Assembly (NCBI GenBank): GCA_028877275.1
Contig: JAPPFP010000005.1
Coordinates: 62,001-126,000, forward strand
Length of the DNA: 64,000 nt
From: Acidobacteriota bacterium
GTDB lineage: Bacteria; Acidobacteriota; Thermoanaerobaculia; Multivoradales; Multivoraceae
Direction: 5' to 3'
Each line of letters starts with the position of its first letter. Position 1 is the stretch's first letter. Shown here one piece after another: positions 20,250 to 28,922 of this stretch. Both the position numbers and the translations under genes were made by a program. Under the pieces are notes generated by a model. That model worked only from the letters and a program-made list of their open reading frames with translations. It did not search any database and was not told the origin of the DNA.

Positions 20250-20867
20250 GTGACGGAGCGGGAAGCGGACCGCCAGCCACTCGCGACGGCTGCCCTGCTG
20301 CGAGCGGGGCTCAACGTGCCGAACGCGCTGACGCTCAGCCGCATCCTGATCGTCCCGCTGCTGGTTGCGGTTCTGCTGACCCAGGTGGACGGCTGGGAGT
20401 TCTACGGCCTCGGCCTGTTCCTGGTCGCCTCGCTGACCGACTTCCTCGACGGCTTTCTCGCGCGGCGCCGCAAGGAGGTCACCGCACTGGGCAAGCTGCT
20501 CGACCCGGCGGCGGACAAGATCCTGACATCGGCCGCCTTCATCTCCCTGGTCGGCCTCGAACTGGTTGATGCCTGGATGGTGGTCGTCGTCATCGCGCGC
20601 GAGTTCGCCGTCTCGTCGCTTCGCTCGCTCGCCGCGGCCCAGAACGTGGTCCTGGCCGCGAGCTTCGCCGGCAAGGTGAAGACAACGACGCAGATCGTGG
20701 CGATCTCGCTGCTCATCATCTCCCAGAAGCTGGGGTCGTTCGACCTGCTGGCGCCGCTGTCGCTGTGGGTGGCCCTGGTCGCGACGCTCTACTCGGGCAT
20801 CGAGTACTTCGTGCGCAACGGTCGGCGGGTGCTCGAGGCGTTCGGGGCGGCATCCCCGGAGCAGTGA
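20250..20867 (+). CDS. pgsA: CDP-diacylglycerol-glycerol-3-phosphate 3-phosphatidyltransferase
   Basis: Inner-membrane enzyme making phosphatidylglycerol phosphate, the first committed step of acidic phospholipid synthesis. The CDP-alcohol phosphatidyltransferase motif DG-x2-AR-x8-G-x3-D-x3-D is complete (DGFLARRRKEV followed by GKLLDPAADK), with several hydrophobic helices around it. I choose GTG 20250 because AGAGGAGA lies just upstream; a TTG at 20235 is in frame but has no such site and overlaps alaS. The product has 205 residues. It could also be a related CDP-alcohol transferase, but the LNVPNALTLSRI start is typical of PgsA. Confidence 0.92.
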   Translation: MTEREADRQPLATAALLRAGLNVPNALTLSRILIVPLLVAVLLTQVDGWEFYGLGLFLVASLTDFLDGFLARRRKEVTALGKLLDPAADKILTSAAFISLVGLELVDAWMVVVVIAREFAVSSLRSLAAAQNVVLAASFAGKVKTTTQIVAISLLIISQKLGSFDLLAPLSLWVALVATLYSGIEYFVRNGRRVLEAFGAASPEQ

Positions 20868-20922
20868 GCGTGCGCTCCCCGGCCTCGCCGGCTCTCCCTC
20901 TCGTCGGCGTGGTGCGCCGGCC

Positions 20923-23502
20923 GTGATCCAGTCCGTCCTGGCCTGGCTGGCCGCCTTCGCGCGGCGCCGCCATCGGGCCGTGTTCCTGGCGGCGGCGGTG
21001 CTGGTCGTCCTCAGCGTGTGGTCGGCGGCGCGACTCCGGTTCGACACGGAGATCCTGAATCTGCTGCCGAAGGACGATCCTGTGGTGACGACCTTCCGGT
21101 CGACGATCGAGGACTTCGGCAGCCTCGACTACCTGCTCGTCCTGGTCCGGCTGCCGCCGGACGTGCCGCTCGATCCGTACCTGTCGTTCGTGGAGGAGTT
21201 GGGCGCCTCGATGGAGGCGCTCGATGAGATCGACTACGTCAACTACGACTTCGGTGAGTTGCAGGAGCTGGCAGAGGCGCTCTTCCCCTACGCGTTCGTC
21301 TACCTCGACGAGGAGTCCCGCGAAGAGGTGGCGGGCCGGCTGACCGATGACGGCCTCAAGCTCCGGGTCCAGGAACTCAGCCGCCGGCTGGCCACTCCCG
21401 AGGGGCTGGCCCTGCGCGAAGCGATGCTCCTCGATCCCCTGGGCCTCGTTGACGTCTTCCTGGACCAGTTCGAACTCGCCCGCGGCGGCCTCAAGGTCGA
21501 CTGGACGACCGGTTACTACCTGTCGCAGGACCACTCTCGCGCGCTGCTGATCGCGCGGCCGGCCGAGCCGGCCCAGGAGGTCGAGTTTGGCCGCCGGCTG
21601 ATCGCGGCGGTCGAGGAGCTGGCCGCGGACCTCCAGAGCCGCTGGCCGGAACTCGGCGGCGAAGATCGCGAAGGCGGGCTGATGCCGGTGCCGGAGGTGG
21701 CCTTCGGCGGCACGTACGTAACGGCGGTGTCGGACGCGGGCACGATCGTCGGCGGGCTCGTCTCGAACCTGGCGACGTCGCTGATCGGCGTCCTGCTCCT
21801 GTTCGCGCTGGCCTTCCGGCGGGTCGGCCTGATCGCGTACGCCTTCATCCCGCTCGCCTTCGGCCTGGTGCTCGCCTTCGGGTTCGCCGGCACCGTGCTG
21901 GGAGAGCTGAACGCCCTGACGAGCGGCTTCGCGGCGTTGCTGGTCGGCCTCGGGATCGACTTCGTGATCGTCTCCTACGGTCGCTATGTTGAGGAGCGAC
22001 GTCGCGGCGCTGACCTGGAAGCGGCCCTGGTGGCGATGAGCGGCTCCTCGGGGCGGGCGGTCTGGACCGGTGCGATCACCACCGCCGCCACCTTCTACGC
22101 CTTCCTGGTCACCGACTTCGTCGGGCTTCGTCAGATGGGGCTCCTGACCGGCACCGGCATCCTCTTCTGCATGGTCTCGGTCCTCCTGCTACTGCCGGCG
22201 ATGCTCGCGTGGCGGGAGGATCACCGGCCGGCCTCCGGGCGCCAGCCCCGGCTGGTGCTCCACGGCCTGGGCGCCCGCCGGCTGGTGCGCTGGAGCTTCG
22301 AGCGGCCGGTCACCGTCATCTGCTGCTGCGTGGCCGTCACCGCGGCCACCGGCGCGATCGCGCCCCGCCTGGAGTTCGAGGATGCGATCCGGGAGCTTCG
22401 GCCGCGGGGCAACCCTGGAGTCGAAGTCGAGGAGGAGGTGGCCGAGAACTTCGGTTCGGGCCTGAGATACACGATGATCGTGCTCTCGGGCGCCACGGAA
22501 GAAGAGGCGCTCGAGGTGTCGCACCGGGCCGAGGAGAGCGCCCGGGAACTCGTGGACGGCGGGATCCTCACCGGGGTCGACGGGATCGGCAGTCTGGTGC
22601 CGTCTCCCGCTCGACAGGCGGTAGCTCACGACTGGCTGGACGAGCGCCGGGAACTGTTCGACCGCGAACGTCTCCACACCCTCTTCGAGCGGTATGCGAC
22701 GGAGGAGGGCATCCGGTCCGCGCCCTTCCGGCGGGGCATCGACCTGCTCGCCGACGCGGGAGACAACCGGGAACAGGTGACGCCTTCGGTGCTTCGTTCG
22801 GAGCACCGGCTGGAGCGGATGCTCGAGCGCTACCGGAGCCGGAACGAGAGCGAGCCGAAACTGGTCGTCTACCTGTACCCGCCACCGGGCCAGTGGCGCC
22901 GCAGCGCGCCGCCCGGGGCCTCGGAGATCGTCGAGGACCTCGGCCCGCAGGCGGCACTGACGGGCGTCAATGTGGTGGGCGAGAGACTCCGGAATGGCAT
23001 CCGGATCGACGCCGTCACCGCCTCGATCATCGGCTTCGTCCTGGTGGCGCTGCTTCTCTTCCTGGACTATCGCTGGCTGCTGAGCACACTGCTGTCCCTG
23101 CTGCCGCTATCGGTCGGGGTGGTCTGGATGCTCGGGATCATGGTCCTGATCGGGCTGGACATGAACTTCTTCAACGTCTTCGTCGTCACGATGATCATCG
23201 GCATCGGCGTCGACTACGGCGTCCACATGGTGCACCGCTGGCGCGAGATCGGCTTCGGGCCGGAGGCGCTCCAGGGCGACCGCCTGATCGCCGGCCTGGG
23301 CGAGACGGGGAAGGCAATCGTGCTGGCCGCGGTGTCGACCAGCGTCGGCTTCGGCTCGCTGGCGCTGTCGCACTACCCGGGACTGCGCTCGATGGGCATC
23401 GTCGCCATCCTCGGCGCGGTCGCCACGGCGCTGGTTTCGATCACGCTGCTGCCGGCTCTGGTCGCGCTTGGCCAGCGGCGGCGGACTGCCCGGAAGAACT
23501 GA
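20923..23502 (+). CDS. RND/MMPL-family exporter (HpnN-like)
   Basis: Large inner-membrane transporter of 859 residues with the duplicated RND layout: one N-terminal helix, a periplasmic domain, a five-helix block (about residues 270-430), then a second copy. The architecture and size resemble predicted exporters such as the hopanoid transporter HpnN, which probably move lipids. Sequence marks include LLPKDDPVV after the first helix, GIDFVIVSYGR in the first block and IGIGVDYGVHMVHRW in the second, where the proton-relay acids sit. It starts at GTG 20923, 55 nt after pgsA, and its stop shares a base with the ffh start. No hopanoid genes are in view, so the substrate is open. Confidence 0.85.
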   Translation: MIQSVLAWLAAFARRRHRAVFLAAAVLVVLSVWSAARLRFDTEILNLLPKDDPVVTTFRSTIEDFGSLDYLLVLVRLPPDVPLDPYLSFVEELGASMEALDEIDYVNYDFGELQELAEALFPYAFVYLDEESREEVAGRLTDDGLKLRVQELSRRLATPEGLALREAMLLDPLGLVDVFLDQFELARGGLKVDWTTGYYLSQDHSRALLIARPAEPAQEVEFGRRLIAAVEELAADLQSRWPELGGEDREGGLMPVPEVAFGGTYVTAVSDAGTIVGGLVSNLATSLIGVLLLFALAFRRVGLIAYAFIPLAFGLVLAFGFAGTVLGELNALTSGFAALLVGLGIDFVIVSYGRYVEERRRGADLEAALVAMSGSSGRAVWTGAITTAATFYAFLVTDFVGLRQMGLLTGTGILFCMVSVLLLLPAMLAWREDHRPASGRQPRLVLHGLGARRLVRWSFERPVTVICCCVAVTAATGAIAPRLEFEDAIRELRPRGNPGVEVEEEVAENFGSGLRYTMIVLSGATEEEALEVSHRAEESARELVDGGILTGVDGIGSLVPSPARQAVAHDWLDERRELFDRERLHTLFERYATEEGIRSAPFRRGIDLLADAGDNREQVTPSVLRSEHRLERMLERYRSRNESEPKLVVYLYPPPGQWRRSAPPGASEIVEDLGPQAALTGVNVVGERLRNGIRIDAVTASIIGFVLVALLLFLDYRWLLSTLLSLLPLSVGVVWMLGIMVLIGLDMNFFNVFVVTMIIGIGVDYGVHMVHRWREIGFGPEALQGDRLIAGLGETGKAIVLAAVSTSVGFGSLALSHYPGLRSMGIVAILGAVATALVSITLLPALVALGQRRRTARKN

Positions 23503-24815
23503 TGTTCGAGGGCCTGCAGGACAAGCTCCAGGGGGTCTTCCGGTCCCTGCGCTCGGAAGGCCGGATCTCTGAGGATCACGTCCGGCGGGCCGTGCGGCAG
23601 ATCCGCCTCGCGCTGCTGGAGGCCGATGTTCACGTCCGGGTGGTCCGCTCCTTCATCGGCCGGGTGCAGGAACTGGCGCTGGGCGAGGAGGTGCTGAGCA
23701 GCCTGACCCCCGACCAGCAGATGATCCGCATCGTCCGCGATGAGCTGATCGCGGTGCTGGGGGAGCCGGGCGCGGAGTTGCAGCTCGAAGGCCGGCCGGC
23801 GGTCGTGCTGCTCTGCGGCTTGCAGGGCTCGGGCAAGACGACGACCGCGGGCAAGCTGGCGGTGCGGCTCCGCGCTCAGGGCAGGAACCCGGTGCTGGCG
23901 GCCGGCGACCTCCAGCGCGCCGCGGCGGTGGAGCAGCTCAGGCAGGTCGGCGCCGCGGCCGGCGCTACGGTCATCGAGCCCGCGGCCGGGGAGGATCTGC
24001 CGGCCTTCTCGAGGCGCGCCCTGGCCTCGGCCCGGGACGGCGGCTTCGACACGCTGATCTTCGACACCGCCGGCCGCCTGCACGTGGATGCCGAGTCCAT
24101 GGCCGAACTCACGGCCCTGGCGGACCGGGTCGACCCCTGCGAGACGCTCTTCGTCTGCGATGCGATGACCGGGCAGGACGCGGTGCGGAGCGCGGCGGCG
24201 TTCGCCGAAGACGCGCCGCTCAGCGGCGCCGTGATGACCAAGCTCGACGGTGACGCCCGGGGCGGCGCCGCGCTGTCTCTGCGGGGCGTTACCGAGGTTC
24301 CGCTTCGTTTCGTCGGCGTCGGCGAGAAGCTCGAGGACCTCGAGCCCTTCGCACCCGACCGCATCGCCTCCCGCATCCTCGGCATGGGCGATGTGCTGTC
24401 CCTGATCGAGAAAGCCGAGCGGGTCGTCGACCGCCGGGAAACGGAGCGTCTCGCCGAGCGGATTTCCCGCCAGGAGTTCACCCTCGAGGACCTGCGCGAC
24501 CAGTTGCGCCAGCTCCGCCGCATGGGGCCGCTGTCCCAGCTCCTCGAGCTGCTTCCCGGTCAGTTCCGGGGCGCGAACCTGGCGGGAGCGGTGGATGAGA
24601 GCCGCCTGGTCGCGATCACCGCGCTGATCGACTCGATGACGCCGCGCGAACGCCGCAACCCCGCGATCCTCAACGCCAGCCGCCGCCGTCGCATCGCCCG
24701 CGGCTCCGGCCGTACCGTCCAGGAGCTGAACCAGTTGCTCCGGCAGTACCGCCAGATGCGAAAGCTGATGAAGCGCACCCGGGGCAAGTGGATGCAGGGG
24801 ATTCGGGGCGTTTGA
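23502..24815 (+). CDS. ffh: Signal recognition particle protein Ffh
   Basis: GTPase that binds 4.5S RNA and signal sequences and targets nascent membrane proteins to FtsY. From ATG 23502 it has 437 residues. Order: NG domain with P-loop GLQGSGKTTTAGKL, LAAGDLQRAAAVEQL, DTAGRLHVD and TKLDGDARGGAAL, then the M domain with RIARGSGRTVQELNQLL RNA-binding helix. The methionine-rich tail is short (KWMQGIRGV). Its start overlaps the exporter stop by 1 nt (TGATG). ffh ahead of rpsP-rimM-trmD-rplS is the classic order. Confidence 0.97.
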   Translation: MFEGLQDKLQGVFRSLRSEGRISEDHVRRAVRQIRLALLEADVHVRVVRSFIGRVQELALGEEVLSSLTPDQQMIRIVRDELIAVLGEPGAELQLEGRPAVVLLCGLQGSGKTTTAGKLAVRLRAQGRNPVLAAGDLQRAAAVEQLRQVGAAAGATVIEPAAGEDLPAFSRRALASARDGGFDTLIFDTAGRLHVDAESMAELTALADRVDPCETLFVCDAMTGQDAVRSAAAFAEDAPLSGAVMTKLDGDARGGAALSLRGVTEVPLRFVGVGEKLEDLEPFAPDRIASRILGMGDVLSLIEKAERVVDRRETERLAERISRQEFTLEDLRDQLRQLRRMGPLSQLLELLPGQFRGANLAGAVDESRLVAITALIDSMTPRERRNPAILNASRRRRIARGSGRTVQELNQLLRQYRQMRKLMKRTRGKWMQGIRGV

Positions 24816-24824
24816 GGTTTCTGC

Positions 24825-24833
24825 TGCTAGACT
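24825..24833 (+). promoter_or_regulatory. Candidate extended -10 for the rpsP cluster
   Basis: TGCTAGACT at 24825-24833 fits an extended -10 (TGn followed by TAnAnT-type hexamer). It lies just after the ffh stop and about 85 nt before rpsP. The gap 24816-24917 shows no other clear structure. Confidence 0.35.
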
Positions 24834-24917
24834 GCGCCGCTGCCCGGGCTCCCGGCACTGCCGTGGAGCGGGCGCCTGAACAACCCGGAAGAATCCTGAA
24901 CTCTGGAAGATCCTGAC

Positions 24918-25172
24918 ATGGTGAAGATACGACTCCGGCGCATGGGTTCGCGCCACAGACCCTTCTACCGCGTGGTGGTGTCGGACAGCCGCAAGGTGCC
25001 GACGTCGGCGGTGATCGAGGAGGTCGGGCACTACGATCCCTGCAAGGACCCGGCGGTGATCCGGCTGAAGTCGGACCGCATCGACCACTGGGTGGCGCGC
25101 GGGGCGCAGCTCACGGACACCGTCCGCGGCCTGGTGCGGCGGGCGGCCGCGGCGGGCGCCGCGGATTCGTAG
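24918..25172 (+). CDS. rpsP: 30S ribosomal protein S16
   Basis: Small-subunit ribosomal protein of 84 residues. The start MVKIRLRRMGSRHRPFYRVV and the YDPCKDP and RIDHWVARGAQLTDTV segments are diagnostic for S16. It is followed 13 nt later by khpA and then by rimM-trmD-rplS. Confidence 0.97.
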   Translation: MVKIRLRRMGSRHRPFYRVVVSDSRKVPTSAVIEEVGHYDPCKDPAVIRLKSDRIDHWVARGAQLTDTVRGLVRRAAAAGAADS

Positions 25173-25185
25173 CGCGGCGGCGGTC

Positions 25186-25431
25186 ATGTCGGAGGTCGCC
25201 GATCAGCTCGCGGGAGTCGTCCGGTCGATGGTGGATCGGGGGGACGCGGTTCGCGTCGAGGAGATCGAGGAGGAGGACGCGATCGTCCTGCAGGTCGAGG
25301 TCGCGCCGGAGGAACTCGGCCGCGTGATCGGCCGCCAGGGCCGTAGCGTCAGGTCGCTGCGGGCCCTGCTGGAAGTCCGGGGCGCCGAGGCCGGCGAGTA
25401 CTACGAGGTCGAGATCGTCGAACCGGACTAG
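25186..25431 (+). CDS. khpA: KH-domain RNA-binding protein KhpA
   Basis: 81-residue single KH-domain protein (YlqC/KhpA family) that binds RNA, typically with KhpB. The GxxG loop is GRQG in GRVIGRQGRSVRSLR, and the ending is the typical YYEVEIVE beta strand. Its place between rpsP and rimM is conserved in many phyla. Confidence 0.93.
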   Translation: MSEVADQLAGVVRSMVDRGDAVRVEEIEEEDAIVLQVEVAPEELGRVIGRQGRSVRSLRALLEVRGAEAGEYYEVEIVEPD

Positions 25432-25491
25432 GCCTCGCCGCGGCAGAAGATGAAACAGCCGCCACAGTCGACCCGCAGCGAAGGAGCGGAG

Positions 25492-26019
25492 ATGGTGACC
25501 GTCGGCGCGGTCCTGCGCGCGCACGGCCTGCGGGGCGAGGTACTGGTCGACGCCGACAGCGAGAATCCTGATCGGTTTCGGACGGGCTCCAGGTTGCTCG
25601 CCGACGTCGGGGGCCGGATCCGGCGGCTGGAAGTGGCGTCGAGCCGGCCGCATCGCGGCAGGCAGTTGGTCCGCTTCGCCGACGTGACGGACCGCGACGG
25701 CGCGGAGGAACTCCGCGGCGCCCTGCTCGAAGTGCCGGAGGACCAGGTGCCGGCGGCCGAAGACGGCAGCTTCTACTACTTCCAGCTCGTCGGCTGCCGC
25801 GTCGTTGACCGGAGGCTCGGAGAACTCGGCGAAGTCACGAGCGTGGTGGAGGATGGCGGCGGCGTCCTGCTGGAGGTGGCTACCGCCTCCGGGAGCGGCG
25901 GCGGGTCCGTGCTGGTTCCGTTCGCCAGCGCGCTGCTGCCGGAGATCGACATCGGCGAAGGCCTGATTGTGAGCGACCTGCCGGAAGGACTGCTCGAGAC
26001 ATGCGGGTCGACGTCATAA
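25492..26019 (+). CDS. rimM: Ribosome maturation factor RimM
   Basis: Assists late 30S assembly by binding S19. The frame opens at ATG 25450, but AAGGAG at 25481-25486 sits 5 nt before ATG 25492, and from there the protein begins VTVGAVLRAHGLRGEVLV, the normal RimM N-terminus, with 175 residues. The PRC-barrel domain follows (FYYFQLVGCRVVDRRLGELGEV) and ends in LPEIDIGEGLIVSDLPEGLL. The stop overlaps trmD by 19 nt. Confidence 0.93.
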   Translation: MVTVGAVLRAHGLRGEVLVDADSENPDRFRTGSRLLADVGGRIRRLEVASSRPHRGRQLVRFADVTDRDGAEELRGALLEVPEDQVPAAEDGSFYYFQLVGCRVVDRRLGELGEVTSVVEDGGGVLLEVATASGSGGGSVLVPFASALLPEIDIGEGLIVSDLPEGLLETCGSTS

Positions 26020-26723
26020 CCATCTTCCCGGCCGTCTTCCGGGAGTTCCTCGGGGCGAGCCTGATCGGCCGGGCGATCGCGGCCGGCCTGCTTGAGGTTC
26101 AGGTCCACGACCTGCGCGACTACACGGATGACCCGCATCGGAGCGTCGACGACGAGCCGTACGGCGGCGGCGGCGGCATGGTGATGACCGCGCCTCCCTG
26201 GCTCCATGCCGTGCGCTTGGTTTCGGGCGACGGCCCGCCGCCTCACCGCATCCTGCTTTCGCCGCAGGGCGAGCGCCTGGACGATGCCAGGGTGCGCGGC
26301 CTGGCCGGCGAGGAACGGCTGGTGCTTCTGTGCGGACGCTACGAGGCGATCGACGAGCGGGTGCGGATGCTGGTCGTCGACTCCGAGCTGTCGATCGGGG
26401 ACTACGTGCTCTCCGGCGGCGAGGTGCCGGCCATGACCGTCATCGAGGCGGTGTCCCGGCACATCCCGGGCGTGGTCGGCCGTCCGGAATCGGTCGAGAA
26501 CGAGAGCTTCCGTTCGGGCCTGCTCGACCACCCGCACTACACCCGCCCACGGACCGTCGAAGGAATCGAAGTGCCGGACGTGCTGCGATCGGGTGACCAT
26601 GCGAGCATCGACGCCTGGCGGCGTGAGCAGGCGCTCGAAGCGACGCGCCGCAAGCGGCCGGACTTGCTGGCTGGCGACGCGCGCGGTCAAGAGGTTGCGT
26701 CGAAGGCGTCGAACAGGCGATAA
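26001..26723 (+). CDS. trmD: tRNA (guanine37-N1)-methyltransferase
   Basis: SPOUT methyltransferase that makes m1G37 in tRNAs and prevents frameshifting. The 240-residue product begins MRVDVITIFPAVF and has PYGGGGGMVM, the knot segments LLCGRYEAIDERV and LSIGDYVLSGGE, and RPDLLAGD near the end. It overlaps rimM by 19 nt. Confidence 0.97.
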   Translation: MRVDVITIFPAVFREFLGASLIGRAIAAGLLEVQVHDLRDYTDDPHRSVDDEPYGGGGGMVMTAPPWLHAVRLVSGDGPPPHRILLSPQGERLDDARVRGLAGEERLVLLCGRYEAIDERVRMLVVDSELSIGDYVLSGGEVPAMTVIEAVSRHIPGVVGRPESVENESFRSGLLDHPHYTRPRTVEGIEVPDVLRSGDHASIDAWRREQALEATRRKRPDLLAGDARGQEVASKASNRR

Positions 26724-26724
26724 T
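26695..26724 (+). promoter_or_regulatory. Candidate promoter for rplS-rnhB
   Basis: TTGCGT (26695-26700), an 18-nt spacer and GATAAT (26719-26724) lie at the very end of trmD and form the best-spaced sigma-70-like pair in this cluster. Transcription would start near 26731. The rplS ribosome site GGAGGTGA (26757-26764) follows. Confidence 0.45.
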
Positions 26725-26770
26725 CCGCCTCCTGCCGCTTCGGGGGTACGCGGCTCGGAGGTGACACGCA

Positions 26771-27118
26771 ATGCACGATCTACAGCAGGTTGAGCAGGAG
26801 TACGTGCGGGATGGCCTGCCGGACTTCCGGGCCGGAGACACGGTCAAGGTCCACGTCCGGGTTCGGGAGGGCGCCAAGGAGCGCATTCAGATCTTCCAGG
26901 GCGTGGTGATCGCCCGGCGGGGCAGCGGCACCCGGGAGACCTTCACCGTGCGCAAGGTCTCGGGCGGAATCGGGGTCGAGCGGATCTTTCCGCTCCACTC
27001 GCCGGTGATCGGTCAGATCGAGGTCGTTCGCCGCGGCAAGGTGCGTCGGGCGAAGCTCTACTACCTGCGGAAGCTGCGCGGCCGCGCCGCCCGTATCGAG
27101 GAGCGTCGCGACCGCTGA
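26771..27118 (+). CDS. rplS: 50S ribosomal protein L19
   Basis: Large-subunit protein at the subunit interface, 115 residues. Diagnostic segments are [44 protein letters not shown] and [20 protein letters not shown] near-perfect ribosome site GGAGGTGA lies 6 nt before ATG 26771. Confidence 0.97.
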   Translation: MHDLQQVEQEYVRDGLPDFRAGDTVKVHVRVREGAKERIQIFQGVVIARRGSGTRETFTVRKVSGGIGVERIFPLHSPVIGQIEVVRRGKVRRAKLYYLRKLRGRAARIEERRDR

Positions 27119-27159
27119 AGGCGGCGGCGCTGCTTGCCGAGACATACCGCCTGCGCCTG

Positions 27160-27780
27160 ATGCGCGGGCTCGAAGATCAGTTCGCTGCGGCCGGCTACGA
27201 ACTCGTTGCGGGGATCGACGAGGCGGGGCGCGGCTGTCTGGCCGGTCCGGTCGTGGCGGCGGCCGTCGTCGTGGGTCCTGACTGCCTGATTCCCGGCGTC
27301 GACGACAGCAAGCGGCTCTCCGGGAAGCAGCGGGAACGCCTGGCGCGGACGATCAAGAAGAGGGCGGTAGCCTGGGCCACGGGCGTCGGCGACGCGGCGT
27401 TGATCGATCGTGTCAACGTGCTCGAAGCGACTCGCTGGGCGATGCGGACGGCTTTGCGGTCGCTGGCCGTTCGGCCCGCGGTCGCCCTCGTCGACGCCGT
27501 GCCGCTGGACGCGGTGGAGGTCCGCGGCGCCGCCGTTCCGACGCTGCCGCTGGTGCGGGCGGATTCGCTCAGCTTCGCCGTCGCCTGCGCCTCGATCATC
27601 GCCAAGACGGACAGGGACCGGATGATGACGGTGTATGACCGGCAGTATCCGGGCTTCGGCTTCGCCAGTCACAAGGGCTACGCCTCAGAGCGCCATCGTG
27701 CCGCTCTGCGCGAGCTGGGCCCGACGCCGCTTCATCGTCTCACCTTCCGCTCCGTGCTGCCGGGCCGGGGGGACGGCTAG
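27160..27780 (+). CDS. rnhB: Ribonuclease HII
   Basis: Endonuclease that removes RNA from RNA-DNA hybrids and single ribonucleotides from DNA. The 206-residue protein has the type 2 RNase H acidic residues in GIDEAGRGCLAGPV, LVDAVPLD and CASIIAKTDRDR, plus DDSKRLSGKQRERL. It lies 41 nt after rplS, a common neighbour. An upstream in-frame extension exists but ATG 27160 gives the usual N-terminus. Confidence 0.95.
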   Translation: MRGLEDQFAAAGYELVAGIDEAGRGCLAGPVVAAAVVVGPDCLIPGVDDSKRLSGKQRERLARTIKKRAVAWATGVGDAALIDRVNVLEATRWAMRTALRSLAVRPAVALVDAVPLDAVEVRGAAVPTLPLVRADSLSFAVACASIIAKTDRDRMMTVYDRQYPGFGFASHKGYASERHRAALRELGPTPLHRLTFRSVLPGRGDG

Positions 27781-27789
27781 GATCTCGTT

Positions 27790-28890
27790 GTGCAAGGGAA
27801 TCGCCTGCTGTTCCTGATCATCGGCGGGATCGTCGCGGTGGCGGCGGCGGTCCTCTGGCTCCTGCCGCGAGCGGAGCGGTTACGCGCGCCGACCCTGTCC
27901 GCCGCCTGGGTTGGCGTCGAGGTCGGGGGCGATGACGTGGCGAGGACGGGCAAGATCGCGATGGCCGCCGGCCAGGATTTCCGTTTGCACGCCATTCTCG
28001 CGACCGAGCCGCGCGGCGACGAATCGGGCGAACCGGTCTACTACAGCGCCGTTCCGCAGGTCGAGATCGACGGCCGCCGGATCGAAGCGCTGCCCCCGGA
28101 ACGGATCGGCGGGCTGGGCTGGGTGCGGATGCTCTGGTTCAGCGTCGAACACGGCGTTCCGTTCCGCGAACTGGAAGAGAGCGCCGATGTCGAGCGCTTC
28201 GCCTACGAGCCCTTCTTCCGGCCCGAGTGGGGCAGCGCCTGGTCGATCGACGGCACGCTCGACGCCCACTTCGACGGCTGGCTCGAGAACGACGGTCCCG
28301 ACATCGACCGGGACTTCGGCACCCTCCGTTACCAGGTCTGGGTCGAGGCTGCGATCGACGAGGACGCCCTGGTCCCGGATCAGCGGGTCAAGTCCCCCGT
28401 TCCCCCCGACGCAACCCGGCTCGAGGCGCGGCTGCCGGGCGCGTTGGGTACCCCGTCGGCGGTCTTCGGCCTGCCCGGGATCCACCGGGAAGGAGACGCG
28501 TGGGACACTTCGGCCGTGGCCCGGCTGCAGCAGCTCTACGACGACCGTCTCGCCTTCAGCCAGGTCTCCGTGCTGCGGGACATTCTCGCCGCGGGCGGCG
28601 TCACCTGGGAGGATCTGACCTGGGAACTCGCGCCGCTCGACGGCAGCACCGCGTGGAGCGCTCCGGGCGGGGGATCGCCGGCGCCGGGTGATCTCGTTCA
28701 TGTCGGCGACCGTTGGGCCGTCCTGTTCGCGGACAGCGCCGTCGAGGGCGCCGCCGGGATGCTGGACGGCGCGGACCTGTGCCTGGACTTCGACGCCGGC
28801 GCCACCGTGCGTCGGCTCGACCGGATCTTCACCGTGAACGAAGAAGGCGAAGGGGATGTCTTCGTGGCGGCGCCGCGACGGCCGCTCTGA
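27790..28890 (+). CDS. Hypothetical membrane-anchored protein
   Basis: 366 residues from GTG 27790, 9 nt after rnhB. I recognise no family. A single hydrophobic segment near residues 6-24 (LLFLIIGGIVAVAAAVLWLL) followed by Arg-rich sequence looks like an uncleaved signal anchor, so the rest is probably periplasmic. That body is acidic and rich in Trp, Asp and Glu, with no cysteine and no catalytic motif that I can see. The codon usage matches the neighbours, which supports a real gene. It ends 7 nt before the end of convergent dsbD, where a perfect hairpin lies. Confidence 0.75.
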   Translation: MQGNRLLFLIIGGIVAVAAAVLWLLPRAERLRAPTLSAAWVGVEVGGDDVARTGKIAMAAGQDFRLHAILATEPRGDESGEPVYYSAVPQVEIDGRRIEALPPERIGGLGWVRMLWFSVEHGVPFRELEESADVERFAYEPFFRPEWGSAWSIDGTLDAHFDGWLENDGPDIDRDFGTLRYQVWVEAAIDEDALVPDQRVKSPVPPDATRLEARLPGALGTPSAVFGLPGIHREGDAWDTSAVARLQQLYDDRLAFSQVSVLRDILAAGGVTWEDLTWELAPLDGSTAWSAPGGGSPAPGDLVHVGDRWAVLFADSAVEGAAGMLDGADLCLDFDAGATVRRLDRIFTVNEEGEGDVFVAAPRRPL

Positions 28891-28896
28891 GCGCGC

Positions 28897-28922
28897 CTCA
28901 GCCGGCCGCGCCGCCGGCTGAG
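28897..28922. terminator. Hairpin between convergent genes (possible bidirectional terminator)
   Basis: CTCAGCCGGC at 28897-28906 pairs perfectly with GCCGGCTGAG at 28913-28922 around a 6-nt loop. It lies at the junction of the convergent 27790-28890 gene and dsbD, and covers the dsbD stop codon. There is no long T-run, so any termination would be weak or Rho-assisted. Confidence 0.5.
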
